This document shows positions 8,425 through 16,808 of a stretch of 56,466 bases of DNA, piece by piece. Made by a program: the position numbers and the translations under genes. This stretch comes from a virus. The stretch lies in IMG/VR virus record IMGVR_UViG_3300027728_000001, positions 1-56,466 of that record; one strand, given 5' to 3'. Positions within the stretch are counted from its first letter, which is position 1. Every line of letters starts with the position of its first letter. The notes below the pieces were generated by a model. That model was not told the origin of the DNA. It searched no databases and saw only the letters and a list, made by a program, of their open reading frames with translations.

Positions 8425-10064
8425 CGCCAGGCATACGATTGGCGAGGGGCGGTTCCGCGCCGCGCGGGTTGAGCTTTGCCCTTGTTCGGCGCCTTCCCTT
8501 GGCCGGGATACACTGCGTCAGTGAGAGCCGCGGGCGGTGCCTTGCCGGGATTCGCCTTCACCCATCGCTGCACTTGGAAGTACTGCTTCATCGCCGCGAC
8601 GTTCTCGGGCGTGTCGGTGCCGTTGTCGTAAAGATCATTTTGAGCCCGTTGCTCCTGCTCCCTCATCCGCTTCTCCGCTAGCTGAGCCGGCGTGTCTTGT
8701 GTGAATATTTGGCCAGTCACGGGGTCGTAGTCCGAAAAAGGAACCATGTCGGTGTATGGTCGCCGGGTAGGCTGTTTCGGTGCCCCTTCAGCTACCGGCA
8801 GTTGGATGTTGTTCTTGGCGCGGTATTCTGCCGCCTTCTTTTTATTGTTAAGCTCCGACTGGATCGGATCTGGGACGGGCGCCAACTGCGACCGTGGAGC
8901 GGAGGGGTCGTAGGGCGTGCCTTGCGACTGCTCTGGCCTCGGCTGGGCCGCACCGGGCGACATTGCTCCTTCGCTGGGGCGAGTTGGGGTCGCTTGGGCG
9001 GGCCGGCGGGGGTTGCGGGGATCGTCGTAGGCGCGGATGCCATCCGATGTCCACGCGCCCGCAGGCCGCAGGCGAGCGGTTGGGGATGGGCTTTGGGCTG
9101 GGCGAGACGGCGCAGGGGCGTTGTCATCGGTCGGACCGTACGGCTTAGTGTAGTCTGGGCGGGGCGGGGCGTTGAATACGGGAGCGAATTCCACCGGAGT
9201 TAGTCTGGCCGGGCTGTCGGGGCCGTAGGCCATGTCGTCTCCAAGCCCGTTGTAGCTTTGCTGATCCCAAGACGGCATGGGGTTGTTGGCTTGCTGGCTA
9301 TCGCCAAACGGGTTCTGAAAGCTGCCCTGCATGTACTGGTTGGCATTCCCCATTGCTCGCTGAACGTCTGGGTTCTGCCCCGCACCGTAGCCTTGGAACG
9401 TGCTGTCGCCGTAGGGCACCTGTTGACTGAAGCTCCCGGCCGACGGCGGCGTCGGCGCGCGCTGCGAAACTGCGGCTTGCGAGAATGGGTTGTTGAAACT
9501 ACCATCCGCCACTCGCTCGTTGGCTTGGTTGAGGATTTGCCTTGGGTTAATGTCCGGTCGGCCCGTTTGTGCGCCGCTTTGATACTGACCCAGTCTCTCC
9601 ACCAGCCCACCCGTAAACGCTTCACGCTGACTGAGGGCGTCCTGCCACGGCATGGCAGAGCCGTCGATGCCAGTAGCGCTGGCTTGGATCGGGCCGGGAC
9701 GGTTATCAATGGCGTTGTATGCCATGTTGCCGTCAAAGCTCTGCTGCGTCTGAGGCTCGGAGTACTGGCCGGTCGCAGGGTTCAGACTGCGGCTCGTCCT
9801 TGTACCCGGCATGGTGTAGGACGTTGCGCGGTTTGGGCTCCCGGTCTGCTTAGAGGCTTGGTTGTATGCCTGGGCGAAGACTTGGTTCGACGGCACCCGG
9901 CCAGACAGGTCGTTCCGCCTCGCACCGGCAGGGGGCCGCATGCTGGGGAGGGCCTGGCCACCTGCGGCGGGAGGTGTTCGACCGACATTCCGCCAGTCGC
10001 CCGGGGAGCCACCAGCGAACTGAGTGTCTGGGGGAGTTGCGTTCGGGCGGTAGCCAAAGGCCAT
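8421..10064 (-). CDS. Pro/Gln/Gly-rich, largely disordered virion-region protein
   Basis: A 547-aa protein of unknown function between the head genes and the terminases. It has almost no predicted folded core: long runs rich in Pro, Gln, Asn, Gly and Ser (PSPTARLRPAG, DNAPAPSRPAQ, SQQANNPMPSW), becoming Lys/Arg-rich at the C-terminus (APNKGKAQPARRGTAPRQ). A basic disordered tail could bind DNA. Its start shares TAATG with the upstream gene. A minor virion or internal head role is an inference from position. Confidence 0.6.
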   Translation of the reverse strand: MAFGYRPNATPPDTQFAGGSPGDWRNVGRTPPAAGGQALPSMRPPAGARRNDLSGRVPSNQVFAQAYNQASKQTGSPNRATSYTMPGTRTSRSLNPATGQYSEPQTQQSFDGNMAYNAIDNRPGPIQASATGIDGSAMPWQDALSQREAFTGGLVERLGQYQSGAQTGRPDINPRQILNQANERVADGSFNNPFSQAAVSQRAPTPPSAGSFSQQVPYGDSTFQGYGAGQNPDVQRAMGNANQYMQGSFQNPFGDSQQANNPMPSWDQQSYNGLGDDMAYGPDSPARLTPVEFAPVFNAPPRPDYTKPYGPTDDNAPAPSRPAQSPSPTARLRPAGAWTSDGIRAYDDPRNPRRPAQATPTRPSEGAMSPGAAQPRPEQSQGTPYDPSAPRSQLAPVPDPIQSELNNKKKAAEYRAKNNIQLPVAEGAPKQPTRRPYTDMVPFSDYDPVTGQIFTQDTPAQLAEKRMREQEQRAQNDLYDNGTDTPENVAAMKQYFQVQRWVKANPGKAPPAALTDAVYPGQGKAPNKGKAQPARRGTAPRQSYAWR

Positions 10065-10219
10065 TAGCGATCCTCCTGCTGATTGGTCAGGGAGTCAGTC
10101 CCCACGCCCATGCCATACAGCATGCGGAGACGATCCATGTCCCCCGAAGGCAATTGGCCGATCTCAGCGATCAACTGCCGAAGGAAGTCCAGGTTTTGAA
10201 TGGCGATTGGGTTGTCCAT
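10064..10219 (-). CDS. Small unknown protein (51 aa)
   Basis: ATG at 10219 gives a 51-aa Met/Leu/Asp-rich helix-forming protein (LDFLRQLIAEIGQLPSGDM). It follows an intrinsic terminator and is coupled by TAATG to the Pro/Gln-rich gene. No recognised family. Confidence 0.55.
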   Translation of the reverse strand: MDNPIAIQNLDFLRQLIAEIGQLPSGDMDRLRMLYGMGVGTDSLTNQQEDR

Positions 10220-10220
10220 T

Positions 10221-10257
10221 TAGAAAACGGGGCCAGGATGAAAACACCCTGGCCCCG
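10221..10257 (-). terminator. Intrinsic terminator after the decoration gene
   Basis: A perfect 10-bp stem (CGGGGCCAGG pairing with CCTGGCCCCG, 10228-10257) with a 10-nt loop is followed on the minus strand by TTTT. It lies 24 bp past the stop of the decoration protein gene and would separate the highly expressed capsid operon from the following genes. Confidence 0.9.
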
Positions 10258-10280
10258 CCCCCGAAAGCCCGTTAGGGCAA

Positions 10281-10853
10281 TTACTTCACTGGCGTGTTGA
10301 CCAATGCCAAGACCGCAGAGCCCGTGGTCGCACCCGCGCTTGCCGCGTAGCCGATCACACCGCGGGCGTCACCACCCGTGGTCAGAGGAGCAATCGTCAC
10401 CCGTCCAGCCGCCGAGGCACCAGAGGTCGCCGCCGTTACAACAGCCAGCCGGCTGCGTACCGTGACATCCGACCCTGACAGTGCTACGGCCACTTCGGTC
10501 GGCCCGTTGACCGTCGCCCAGAAGACATCGTTCACGGCCACGCCAGCGGCGGGCAGGAACTCATCAACCACGCCGACGAACTCTTCCCCCGCCACGGCAG
10601 CGTAGCCGTCAGCAGCACCGAAGAGAGCCGTACCGTTACCGGCCAGCCGCACAACCCGCTTGGGCAGCAAGGCTGCGCCAGAGGTGTTGCGGACAGCGAC
10701 ACAGATCTTGGGACGATTGCTACGAATCGTACCATTGATGGGGTTCGTATCAACGAACTCCTTCACACAACCAACCCAGCCAGTGCCGTCCGTTACAAGC
10801 GAGACGCCAAGCGTCTGGCCCAGAGCGAACGGCGGATCGTTCGACAGTGACAT
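10281..10853 (-). CDS. Capsid decoration/stabilisation-like protein
   Basis: A 190-aa Ala/Gly/Val/Thr-rich beta protein immediately after the major capsid gene. Sequence blocks such as GWVGCVKEFVDTNPINGT, VAVRNTSGAALLPKRVVRL, FVGVVDEFLPAAG and GRVTIAPLTTGGDARGVIGY resemble DUF2190-like head-decoration proteins, which bind outside the capsid lattice. Position and the terminator that follows support a structural role. Confidence 0.75.
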   Translation of the reverse strand: MSLSNDPPFALGQTLGVSLVTDGTGWVGCVKEFVDTNPINGTIRSNRPKICVAVRNTSGAALLPKRVVRLAGNGTALFGAADGYAAVAGEEFVGVVDEFLPAAGVAVNDVFWATVNGPTEVAVALSGSDVTVRSRLAVVTAATSGASAAGRVTIAPLTTGGDARGVIGYAASAGATTGSAVLALVNTPVK

Positions 10854-10871
10854 AGTTCTATAAGTCCTTTC

Positions 10872-11981
10872 TCAGGCGAGGTTAGAGAGTTTGAAAAAGT
10901 TGCGTGGCGACTTAAATTTCAGGTTGCCAAGCGTTGACACAACATAGCGATATTGCTGGGTGATTTCGTCGTAGAAAGGCCCTTCGCTCTGAAGGAGTTG
11001 ACCTTCCATGCAGAGCAGTTCCATGTTGCCGATGGCCAAGCCGTAGCCGGTGTTGGCGGGGACAGAATTTTCCCCCGAAATTTCCACCCCGTCCAGCTCA
11101 AATACATCAGTAAATCCATAAGAACGCAGGCCGTTAGTACGACTGACAATCACACGCTCCTTGGCGTCCAGCGTGTTGAGGAAGTCAATGAACAGGCGTC
11201 GATCCAGCAGCACCATGTCCACCTGGTCTTCCTTGCTGTCGTTCCGGCGAGTCTGGTGAATTGCTTCACGCACCGCCTTCACGCAGTTGGCCGACCACGT
11301 TGTCCCACCGAAGTAGGAGCTGGTGTAGTTGACCTGCACCGGCGTGAAGAAATCCATTTCTGGATCTGCATCGCCGTTCGGCCAGATGCCGCTCTTCTGC
11401 GAGCCGCCGTAGGCACCAAGCACAGTCGAAAGACCGGCGTAGGTGTCGCTGGGGTAGCCGAAGGGATCCAAGACATTCGCCGTCCGCTGAGCGCCAGTGG
11501 CAACATTGATGGTGCCGTTGTTGGCCATAAAGCTTTCGATCCCATGGAATCGCAGCTCATTGCCAGCAGCGTAGCCGTCGTTGATCCACTCCTTTGCAAG
11601 GTACTGCTCCATGCTCGTCAGAAGACGGCTGGACAGCTTGCCGGCGACGTTGATCAGAGCCTGTGCGCTCCGATTCTCCAACATCTCCTTTTTGTAAATT
11701 GCGTCAGTGACCTGTGCGCCCCGATAGTCTAACTCCAGATTTTTCCAGAGGTTCTGGCGGGCGAAGGTGCGAGGAGTCTCACCATTGTTGCCGCTCGGCG
11801 TGTGATTTCTGTACTGGATTTCCCAGTCGAAACCCCTGCCTGACATGTTGGTTCGCACCTGGCCGGAACCTTCCAGCGCGGCGAACACTTTATACTTACG
11901 AAGCGATGCAACCTCCTCCTCACGGAGATGGTTTACAATCGTCGTTGCAATTGACCTCGCCCAGTCAGTACTGCTGCTCAT
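10872..11981 (-). CDS. Major capsid protein
   Basis: A 369-aa protein of the right size and position (scaffold before, decoration after, terminator closing the operon). It has an N-terminal helix (RSIATTIVNHLREEEVASLRK), a middle rich in Tyr/Gly/Asn (IWPNGDADPEMDFFTPVQVNY) and a C-terminal beta region (VFELDGVEISGENSV, YRYVVSTLGNLKFKSPRNFF). These are consistent with the HK97-type fold, but no single motif proves it. ATG overlaps the scaffold stop as TGATG, tying the two syntheses together. Confidence 0.85.
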   Translation of the reverse strand: MSSSTDWARSIATTIVNHLREEEVASLRKYKVFAALEGSGQVRTNMSGRGFDWEIQYRNHTPSGNNGETPRTFARQNLWKNLELDYRGAQVTDAIYKKEMLENRSAQALINVAGKLSSRLLTSMEQYLAKEWINDGYAAGNELRFHGIESFMANNGTINVATGAQRTANVLDPFGYPSDTYAGLSTVLGAYGGSQKSGIWPNGDADPEMDFFTPVQVNYTSSYFGGTTWSANCVKAVREAIHQTRRNDSKEDQVDMVLLDRRLFIDFLNTLDAKERVIVSRTNGLRSYGFTDVFELDGVEISGENSVPANTGYGLAIGNMELLCMEGQLLQSEGPFYDEITQQYRYVVSTLGNLKFKSPRNFFKLSNLA

Positions 11982-12988
11982 CAGATAACTCCATCAGTTA
12001 CAAGTTGGCTTTTCAGCCGTTCTTCAAAACTCATCCTCGCACGCGGTGCGCGAGGTTCAGTAGTTCCAGCACTTCGGTTCGGGGTGCGGGTCGCTCGTTC
12101 CCGTAGGAACTCCATGTTCTGCTGTGCCACTGGGTCTGCCGGGAGAGCAGGCGGTGGTGCATAGGCCGGCGGGGCGTTCTGCATCTGCTGATAGCGGACG
12201 TTCAGCAGATCCCGCTGCAGCATGCCAGTGGCGTACTTCCAGCGGTCGTTCGGGGACTGAATGCCCAACTGCTGAGCCTGGTTGATGTACTGCGAGATAG
12301 CCTGACCTTCCCGGGTGGGATTGCCCTGCTGGTCGTACAGCCAGTCCGCATTCTGACGCTCCAGATCCTGCACGTAGTTCTGCGTCTGGTACTGGCCCAG
12401 ATGCTGCTGAACCATCTCCTGAGCCTTCTGGATCGCTACCTGCTCAACGAAGGGTTTCAGCGTGTTCTCGGGATCGGTGACCAGCTTGCGGGCGAAGTCC
12501 GCGGTGTACTGCTGGTACTCACGCAGAGACTGCTGAGCCTCATACGGAGCGTCCGGTGAGATGACTTCCTTGCCAGTGGCAGGATCACGGACGATGTAGC
12601 TCTTCCAAGTGTCTTTGACCTGCGGGGGCGACCACCACTTTGGAGCTTCTGGCTCCTTGGGCTTGGCGGCTTCTGCCTGGGACTTTCTCCAAGTCTCAAA
12701 CTCACGCTGGTTCCGCAGATACTCTTGGGCGTAGGGAACGACCTGCTGGTACTGCTGGAGCTGCCGCTGGGTTTCCCCGTAGCCGTTGTATGCCTTGTAC
12801 AGGTTCTGGGCGATTGAGAGATCGTCCTGACCCTGGAAGTCCGGAAGATGCCGGAAAGCAGAGTAGGGGGTATCAAAGCCGGGAGAAGAAGTCTCTGAAC
12901 CGGCCGACGACTCTGTAACGGGTGCTTCGTAGCCTACATCCGCTACGGGAGCTTCCTGCGTCTGGAGATCGGGTGTTTCGTCTGACAT
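11981..12988 (-). CDS. Scaffolding protein
   Basis: A 335-aa acidic, Gln/Glu-rich, helical protein placed directly before the capsid gene, the classic scaffold position. The N-terminus (residues 1-40) is Ser/Glu/Pro-rich and disordered. The middle has long Gln-rich helices (QRQLQQYQQVVPYAQEYLRNQ, QMVQQHLGQYQTQN-like segments). The C-terminus is basic (APRARMSFEERLKSQ), as in scaffolds that touch the capsid lattice through a basic hook. SD AAAGGA lies 5 nt before ATG. Confidence 0.85.
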   Translation of the reverse strand: MSDETPDLQTQEAPVADVGYEAPVTESSAGSETSSPGFDTPYSAFRHLPDFQGQDDLSIAQNLYKAYNGYGETQRQLQQYQQVVPYAQEYLRNQREFETWRKSQAEAAKPKEPEAPKWWSPPQVKDTWKSYIVRDPATGKEVISPDAPYEAQQSLREYQQYTADFARKLVTDPENTLKPFVEQVAIQKAQEMVQQHLGQYQTQNYVQDLERQNADWLYDQQGNPTREGQAISQYINQAQQLGIQSPNDRWKYATGMLQRDLLNVRYQQMQNAPPAYAPPPALPADPVAQQNMEFLRERATRTPNRSAGTTEPRAPRARMSFEERLKSQLVTDGVI

Positions 12989-13037
12989 GTAAATCCTTTC
13001 GGGGGAAGGGTCTACATGGCTACTGTCCTATTTACGC

Positions 13038-13065
13038 GGTTTTGTTACGGTGGTGTAACGAAACC
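13038..13065. promoter_or_regulatory. Inverted repeat upstream of the scaffold/capsid operon
   Basis: GGTTTTGTTAC (13038-13048) faces GTAACGAAACC (13055-13065) across 6 nt, with one non-pairing position. A third copy of GGTTTTGTTAC is at 13090-13100 over the stop of the upstream gene. On the minus strand TTACAC, 18 nt, then TAAATA is a possible promoter through this site. An operator or promoter for the capsid operon is plausible. A weak terminator is the alternative. Confidence 0.4.
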
Positions 13066-13096
13066 TATGCCCATCTACAGAACGACAGAGGTTTTG

Positions 13097-14014
13097 TTAC
13101 TGGTCTTCACCGTAGGGGGATGCGGCGCCGGCGGCTATGGCTCCCGGTACGGCATACTTGCGCAGGATGCGGATCTGGTCTTCGGTGCCTGGGAACATTA
13201 CGTAGTTGCGTGTGCCGTCTCCAACCTTCCGCGAGCCTGAGTCTAGATACTGAATGCCGGGAATACCTTCTTGCAGCAGTGCCTCTGCCGCGCTGCGTGA
13301 CTTGTACTTATTCAATCCCAGCGCTGGGTGATTCGTTGGCCGAAACGCATCCGCAATGGCGTGGTAGGCGGATTCCCCCTCCAACTCTCTGGTAAGCCAC
13401 TCCATCATTCGATCTGCGGCCTGCCGGTCTGGGGCCACCGAAGCGATTCGCTCCATCGCACTCTTAAGATGCGGCTGTTCGCTGATGGGGCTGTCCCAAT
13501 CCAGCAGCGATCTTTCCGGGTGTGCAATCTCAACTTCGTAGGTATGACCCGGGCGGCGTGGTGGTCGGCCTAGAAATCGATCAACCTCGTCAATGCTGGG
13601 CGACGTTCGGTGAACCCTCGGGCGCTCGCCGTAAATCGGATTGCCAGCCTTGTCTACACTAATCACTTCAACCGCCCAGTCCCAAGGCGAGTCCTTTGGC
13701 TGATGAAAGTTCAGAACCTTGTCTCTCCCTCCGTATCCATTTATGACGTTACCGGGCGCAAAATACGCTGGCAGATCAGCGTCGGGAGCCAATCTGGCCG
13801 GCGAATAGCTGCCAGCCAGCCTAGTGCGGTAACCACTCGCAATGGACTCGTTTCCCGCAAAGTACAACCCATGCCCATATGCCTGCGCCCCTTCGCCCGT
13901 GCCAATCTTGCTGGCATCGAACTTGTCGAAGTCATACGGGCTACCGTGATAGGCGCGGATGACTTGGCGTACCGAGTCCCCGGCATCGTCCACATACCTA
14001 ATAGGGTTTGGCAT
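13097..14014 (-). CDS. ADP-ribosyltransferase-like protein (ART-PolyVal type)
   Basis: A 305-aa protein. Residues 20-60 contain AYHGSPYDFDKFDASKIGTG followed by EGAQAYGHGLYFAGN, the signature start of the ART domain found in phage polyvalent proteins. The Tyr-His pair and the GHGLYFA block form the NAD-binding part. The C-terminal block GIPGIQYLDSGSRK then GDGTRNYVMF is also typical. Family knowledge suggests transfer of ADP-ribose to a host target, with the protein carried in the virion and injected. Here it is a stand-alone gene inside the head operon. It shares the start MPNPIR with the structural protein at 43258-44337. The target is unknown. Confidence 0.8.
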   Translation of the reverse strand: MPNPIRYVDDAGDSVRQVIRAYHGSPYDFDKFDASKIGTGEGAQAYGHGLYFAGNESIASGYRTRLAGSYSPARLAPDADLPAYFAPGNVINGYGGRDKVLNFHQPKDSPWDWAVEVISVDKAGNPIYGERPRVHRTSPSIDEVDRFLGRPPRRPGHTYEVEIAHPERSLLDWDSPISEQPHLKSAMERIASVAPDRQAADRMMEWLTRELEGESAYHAIADAFRPTNHPALGLNKYKSRSAAEALLQEGIPGIQYLDSGSRKVGDGTRNYVMFPGTEDQIRILRKYAVPGAIAAGAASPYGEDQ

Positions 14015-14882
14015 CTCGCTCCGCTTTCTTACGCGCTTCCTCTCGGGCGTACTCAGAGGTCGCTAGGAATGCTGTGGGTAACGCAGCCTCTGAACCCAAG
14101 ACAGCGGCTCCGCGCAGGTATTTCCCGGCTGTCAACGCGCGGATACCAGTGCCAATCTCTGTGACAGGATCCGTGAGCATGTCGATGACGAAGCCTGCGG
14201 CACGCTGGGGGAAACCTCTTAAGCCTGCCTCACCTGCCACCTGAGTGCCATGAACCAAGCCCTGCCAGGCATGCGTTTCGTATGGGGAGTGATTGGGCAG
14301 GATCCTGGCACCCTTCTGCTCGGGCTGCATGTAGGCACTGAGATCCGCTATGGGACGCATCCCTTCTGCGTTGCGTTCTGCTTCCCACGCCTGTTGCATG
14401 GGGTTGTTTCCACCCCTCAATGCACCCAGAGCTAGGCGATCTGCTGAGTTCTCAAAGTCTACGTCAGCATTCGGCACACCTGCGGCCATGCGAGCTGCAT
14501 TCAGACCCGTCGAAGACACCGACTGCATCCAGTCTGTTCCATTACGCAGTGGCTGGCCGTAGGCAAGGACTCCCCGATTCCAATAGGGGGAAGCCTGTTC
14601 GTCACGGCGGTCTACTGCCTCCACAAGAGGCTGCGGCAGGGAGTCGTTGAACTCCACACCGCGCCCATCGTTCACCATCCGGTCACGCATGCCGGCGACC
14701 TTCCCCAAGAAACTAGACCTCCGCATATCCTGCTGGTAATGCGGCTGGGTCTTCACTTGGTAGGCCAGGATGCCAGGGTGATTGATGGCAAGAGACATCA
14801 TCCCCGGCAGTTCGTACTTCTCCTGCTCGGCTTCAGCCCGGTAACGCTCAATCTCCTCCATCAACTCACGGATCTCAGCCAT
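13998..14882 (-). CDS. Unknown virion-region protein with a hydrophobic C-terminal segment
   Basis: A 294-aa protein starting with a Glu/Arg coiled coil (ELMEEIERYRAEAEQEKYE). The middle is Asn/Met/Gly-rich, and residues about 250-275 form an amphipathic to hydrophobic stretch (LTAGKYLRGAAVLGSEAALP). Parts recall the N-terminus of the 1,215-aa protein at 38159-41806. It overlaps the ART gene by 17 nt, so the two are co-translated. An injected or internal head protein is an inference. Confidence 0.6.
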   Translation of the reverse strand: MAEIRELMEEIERYRAEAEQEKYELPGMMSLAINHPGILAYQVKTQPHYQQDMRRSSFLGKVAGMRDRMVNDGRGVEFNDSLPQPLVEAVDRRDEQASPYWNRGVLAYGQPLRNGTDWMQSVSSTGLNAARMAAGVPNADVDFENSADRLALGALRGGNNPMQQAWEAERNAEGMRPIADLSAYMQPEQKGARILPNHSPYETHAWQGLVHGTQVAGEAGLRGFPQRAAGFVIDMLTDPVTEIGTGIRALTAGKYLRGAAVLGSEAALPTAFLATSEYAREEARKKAERDAKPY

Positions 14883-14888
14883 TGCGGT

Positions 14889-15143
14889 TCACCATTTAAT
14901 TTTATTAGCCCAAAAGGCCGCGGACATCTTGCCCTTCGCAATATTGGACGCATGCCGGGCTTTGAATGCTTCGTTTCTGGCAGAGCCGTCTGGGGAACCC
15001 TCAACGCCCTGTTGCCCAAAGCGGATCAATCGCTCCTCGCCCCCAGACTTCGCCAAGACCATGTGCGACTTCTCTGGATGATTAGGAGTACGCACGGGCT
15101 GGTTGGGTATCAACTTACGAACACGGTCACCCTCTCTGTCCAC
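14889..15143 (-). CDS. Small conserved basic phage protein (84 aa)
   Basis: The sequence SHMVLAKSGGEERLIRFGQQ then FKARHASNIAKGKMSAAFWA matches a small basic protein family often seen in marine podo/siphovirus head regions, whose function is unknown. GTG at 15143 has GGAGG upstream. It overlaps the end of the 15127-15282 gene by 17 nt. Confidence 0.7.
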   Translation of the reverse strand: MDREGDRVRKLIPNQPVRTPNHPEKSHMVLAKSGGEERLIRFGQQGVEGSPDGSARNEAFKARHASNIAKGKMSAAFWANKIKW

Positions 15144-15282
15144 TTACCTTCCTCCATTGCTTGGAATCGGGGTAGTCCTTATCACCAGGCTTTGCGGGTG
15201 CCTCGCCCCGCTCACGTTTGGCGTGGATATTTGCCCACAACCCCTTCTTCAACTCCCGAATCTTCCCACCTTCTTTGTCCAT
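15127..15282 (-). CDS. Small conserved phage protein (51 aa)
   Basis: ATG at 15282 encodes a Lys/Gly-rich protein whose block KKGLWANIHAKRERGEAP and final SDxxxxW-like segment are typical of a short phage protein family usually next to the 84-aa type encoded immediately downstream. The start forms TAATG with the tiny frame before it. Function unknown, perhaps DNA binding or head-associated. Confidence 0.7.
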   Translation of the reverse strand: MDKEGGKIRELKKGLWANIHAKRERGEAPAKPGDKDYPDSKQWRKVSGQRG

Positions 15283-15320
15283 TACTCGTCCCAGTCATCG
15301 TCAAAGAGAAAGTCAAACAT
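15282..15320 (-). CDS. Possible 12-residue acidic peptide
   Basis: The frame MFDFLFDDDWDE lies between two genes, 2 nt after one stop and joined by TAATG to the next start. The tight coupling suggests it is translated, at least as a leader that carries ribosomes to the 51-aa gene. No SD better than a partial one is visible. Confidence 0.3.
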   Translation of the reverse strand: MFDFLFDDDWDE

Positions 15321-15322
15321 GT

Positions 15323-15772
15323 CTACTGCCACGGCGGCTGCCACAGGGGCGGATCCTTGCCAGAGGGGTCGTACGACCACGGCAACCGGAATGCGTTGCG
15401 GGCGGGAGGGTGTTCTTTTTCCCACGCCTCGGCGGCAGCGCGGCGGCGGACGGCACGCTCGTCGGCTGTCATCCGGTACTGCTCTAACACAAACTTCTCC
15501 AACGGCTGCGGCGGCGATCCGCTTTCCAAAAGACTCCGAGCCGCATCAGCTTGCGCCTGTTCAAATCCTTGGTCAACCAACACTGCGTGCAACCACTCAC
15601 CTCGCGACTTATTTTTGCTGTGAATGTATTGGCGGATCTTGTCTTCTTCGCTTATATGGTTACGGTCGTAATCATTGAATTTGCTGTTGAAAGGGAAGTC
15701 ACCCCAACCAGCTTGCCTGGCTGCTTTGTATCGTTCCGGCCAGCGAGCCGCATCATCGTCCGACACCGGCAT
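15323..15772 (-). CDS. Unknown head-region protein (149 aa)
   Basis: The start MPVSDDDAARWPERYK at 15772 shares TGATG with the upstream stop and has GGAGG 6 nt before it. The protein is charged and helical, rich in Trp/Arg/Glu. It includes SEEDKIRQYIHSKNKSRGEW and a C-terminal Pro/Trp tail (PWSYDPSGKDPPLWQPPW). Not recognised. Its place in the head operon suggests a minor virion or scaffold-associated role. Confidence 0.6.
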   Translation of the reverse strand: MPVSDDDAARWPERYKAARQAGWGDFPFNSKFNDYDRNHISEEDKIRQYIHSKNKSRGEWLHAVLVDQGFEQAQADAARSLLESGSPPQPLEKFVLEQYRMTADERAVRRRAAAEAWEKEHPPARNAFRLPWSYDPSGKDPPLWQPPWQ

Positions 15773-16314
15773 CAGACATCCTCCCATCGGCCGTTAATAA
15801 GCCGCTTCCTAGTAACACCCGTCTGTAACTGTCTCTGAAGAATACGATCCTTCTCCCGCCCCTCTTGCTCTATAGCCAGACGACGCAAGAGAGACTCCTG
15901 ACGAAGACGCTCCTTCTCCATCTCAAAGTTCCGCTCCTGCTGGGCAGCAGCCTGCTCAACCCGGGAGCGATTCTCATCCCGGTATGCCTTCTGCACGCCA
16001 GCGATCATTCCTTGGAGGTGCTGTCCCTGAGCAACCGGGCCAAACGCTTCCACAAAGGCTTCTTGGGCCGCAGGAGGCCCCTGTGCGGCTTGTTGCCTGA
16101 ACGGGCGTCTAGAGGCCTGCTGGGGGCCTTGCTGGGCATTCGGCTGTGGGGGAGGGGCGAAGGGGTTATTGCCCTGCGCACGCCGGCGGTTGCGGGCGAT
16201 CAGCAGCTTACGTGCTTCGTCCCGTACCTTCGGATCCCCGGACTGCAGGCGAGCTGTGATGTCAGAATCAAACTCTTCTTCGTTGCCCCACCAGGTCGCA
16301 TCACTCATTTCCAT
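15772..16314 (-). CDS. Coiled-coil Gln/Arg-rich protein, first gene of the head operon
   Basis: A 180-aa protein with an acidic N-terminus (WWGNEEEFDSDI), a Pro/Gln-rich centre and a long C-terminal coiled coil (EMEKERLRQESLLRRLAIEQ). AGGAGG sits before ATG at 16314, immediately after the CCTATAG element. Function unknown. Resembles internal or assembly proteins by composition only. Confidence 0.6.
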   Translation of the reverse strand: MEMSDATWWGNEEEFDSDITARLQSGDPKVRDEARKLLIARNRRRAQGNNPFAPPPQPNAQQGPQQASRRPFRQQAAQGPPAAQEAFVEAFGPVAQGQHLQGMIAGVQKAYRDENRSRVEQAAAQQERNFEMEKERLRQESLLRRLAIEQEGREKDRILQRQLQTGVTRKRLINGRWEDV

Positions 16315-16325
16315 GTATTGCCCTC

Positions 16326-16344
16326 CTATAGGTCAGTGGCTTGC
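16326..16344 (-). promoter_or_regulatory. Late-promoter-like element upstream of the head operon
   Basis: Minus-strand GCAAGCCACTGACCTATAG matches 16 of 19 bases of the element at 54256-54274. It ends 11 nt before the first codon of the head operon and overlaps its SD. It resembles neither a good host -35/-10 pair nor chance, and is a candidate site for the phage sigma factor. It also recalls the CACTATAG core of T7-type promoters, but no T7-type polymerase gene is present. Confidence 0.5.
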
Positions 16345-16762
16345 AGCGACAGCGGGCACTCACAGGGGCTTAAAATAGGGCAGAAGCGAAATCGACACGC
16401 TCGGGCTTGTGGTGGGCAAGTGCTAAAACCGCGGGAAAAGCGACATTGGGGGCCAGAGGGGTGAAAAAATCCAGGGGTGGATATGACTGGTATTCAGCCT
16501 TGGCTTGGGGGGGGAGGGGGGGCCTATCCGGTGATTCCCCGCGTCGTCGATTCGACCTAAGCCCCTGCCGCAAATGGACTTACGGCGTCCGCCCTGGTTT
16601 CGTAGCGGATTCATAGGAATCATCACTAATTTGATAATCATTGTTTTTTCTTTTCGATCCAGACCCGTGCATTCCCCCCCCCGTATCCATTTGTTCACTA
16701 CTATCCCCCCGTTCACTGGTTTTCTGTATACTGTACCCCCGTACACTCCCGCCTGGTGGCAT
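16345..16762. other. Intergenic region with G/C-runs and short repeats
   Basis: No convincing gene was seen. A 60-codon minus-strand frame at 16580-16762 starts right after the terminator T-run and has no SD, so I do not call it. On the minus strand AGTGTACGGGGG, AGTGAACGGGGG and AGTGAACAAATGG recur within 16670-16760, together with several G-runs. The plus strand has GGGGGGGAGGGGGGG near 16508. The stretch 16620-16665 is AT-rich. It could hold upstream control sequences of the head operon. Confidence 0.4.
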
Positions 16763-16797
16763 AAAAAAAGCCCCCTCCCCACTATAGGGAGGGGGCT
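16763..16797 (-). terminator. Strong intrinsic terminator after the 17558-16809 gene
   Basis: A perfect 11-bp stem AGCCCCCTCCC / GGGAGGGGGCT with a 7-nt loop is followed on the minus strand by seven T residues (16763-16769). It ends the transcript of the divergent minus gene 12 bp past its stop and insulates the head operon. Confidence 0.93.
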
Positions 16798-16808
16798 TGT
16801 CGGCTGGC

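Noticed and set aside
16326-16344. T7-type polymerase promoter (CACTATAG-like)
   Set aside because: No single-subunit RNA polymerase gene is present. The phage sigma factor is a simpler partner.
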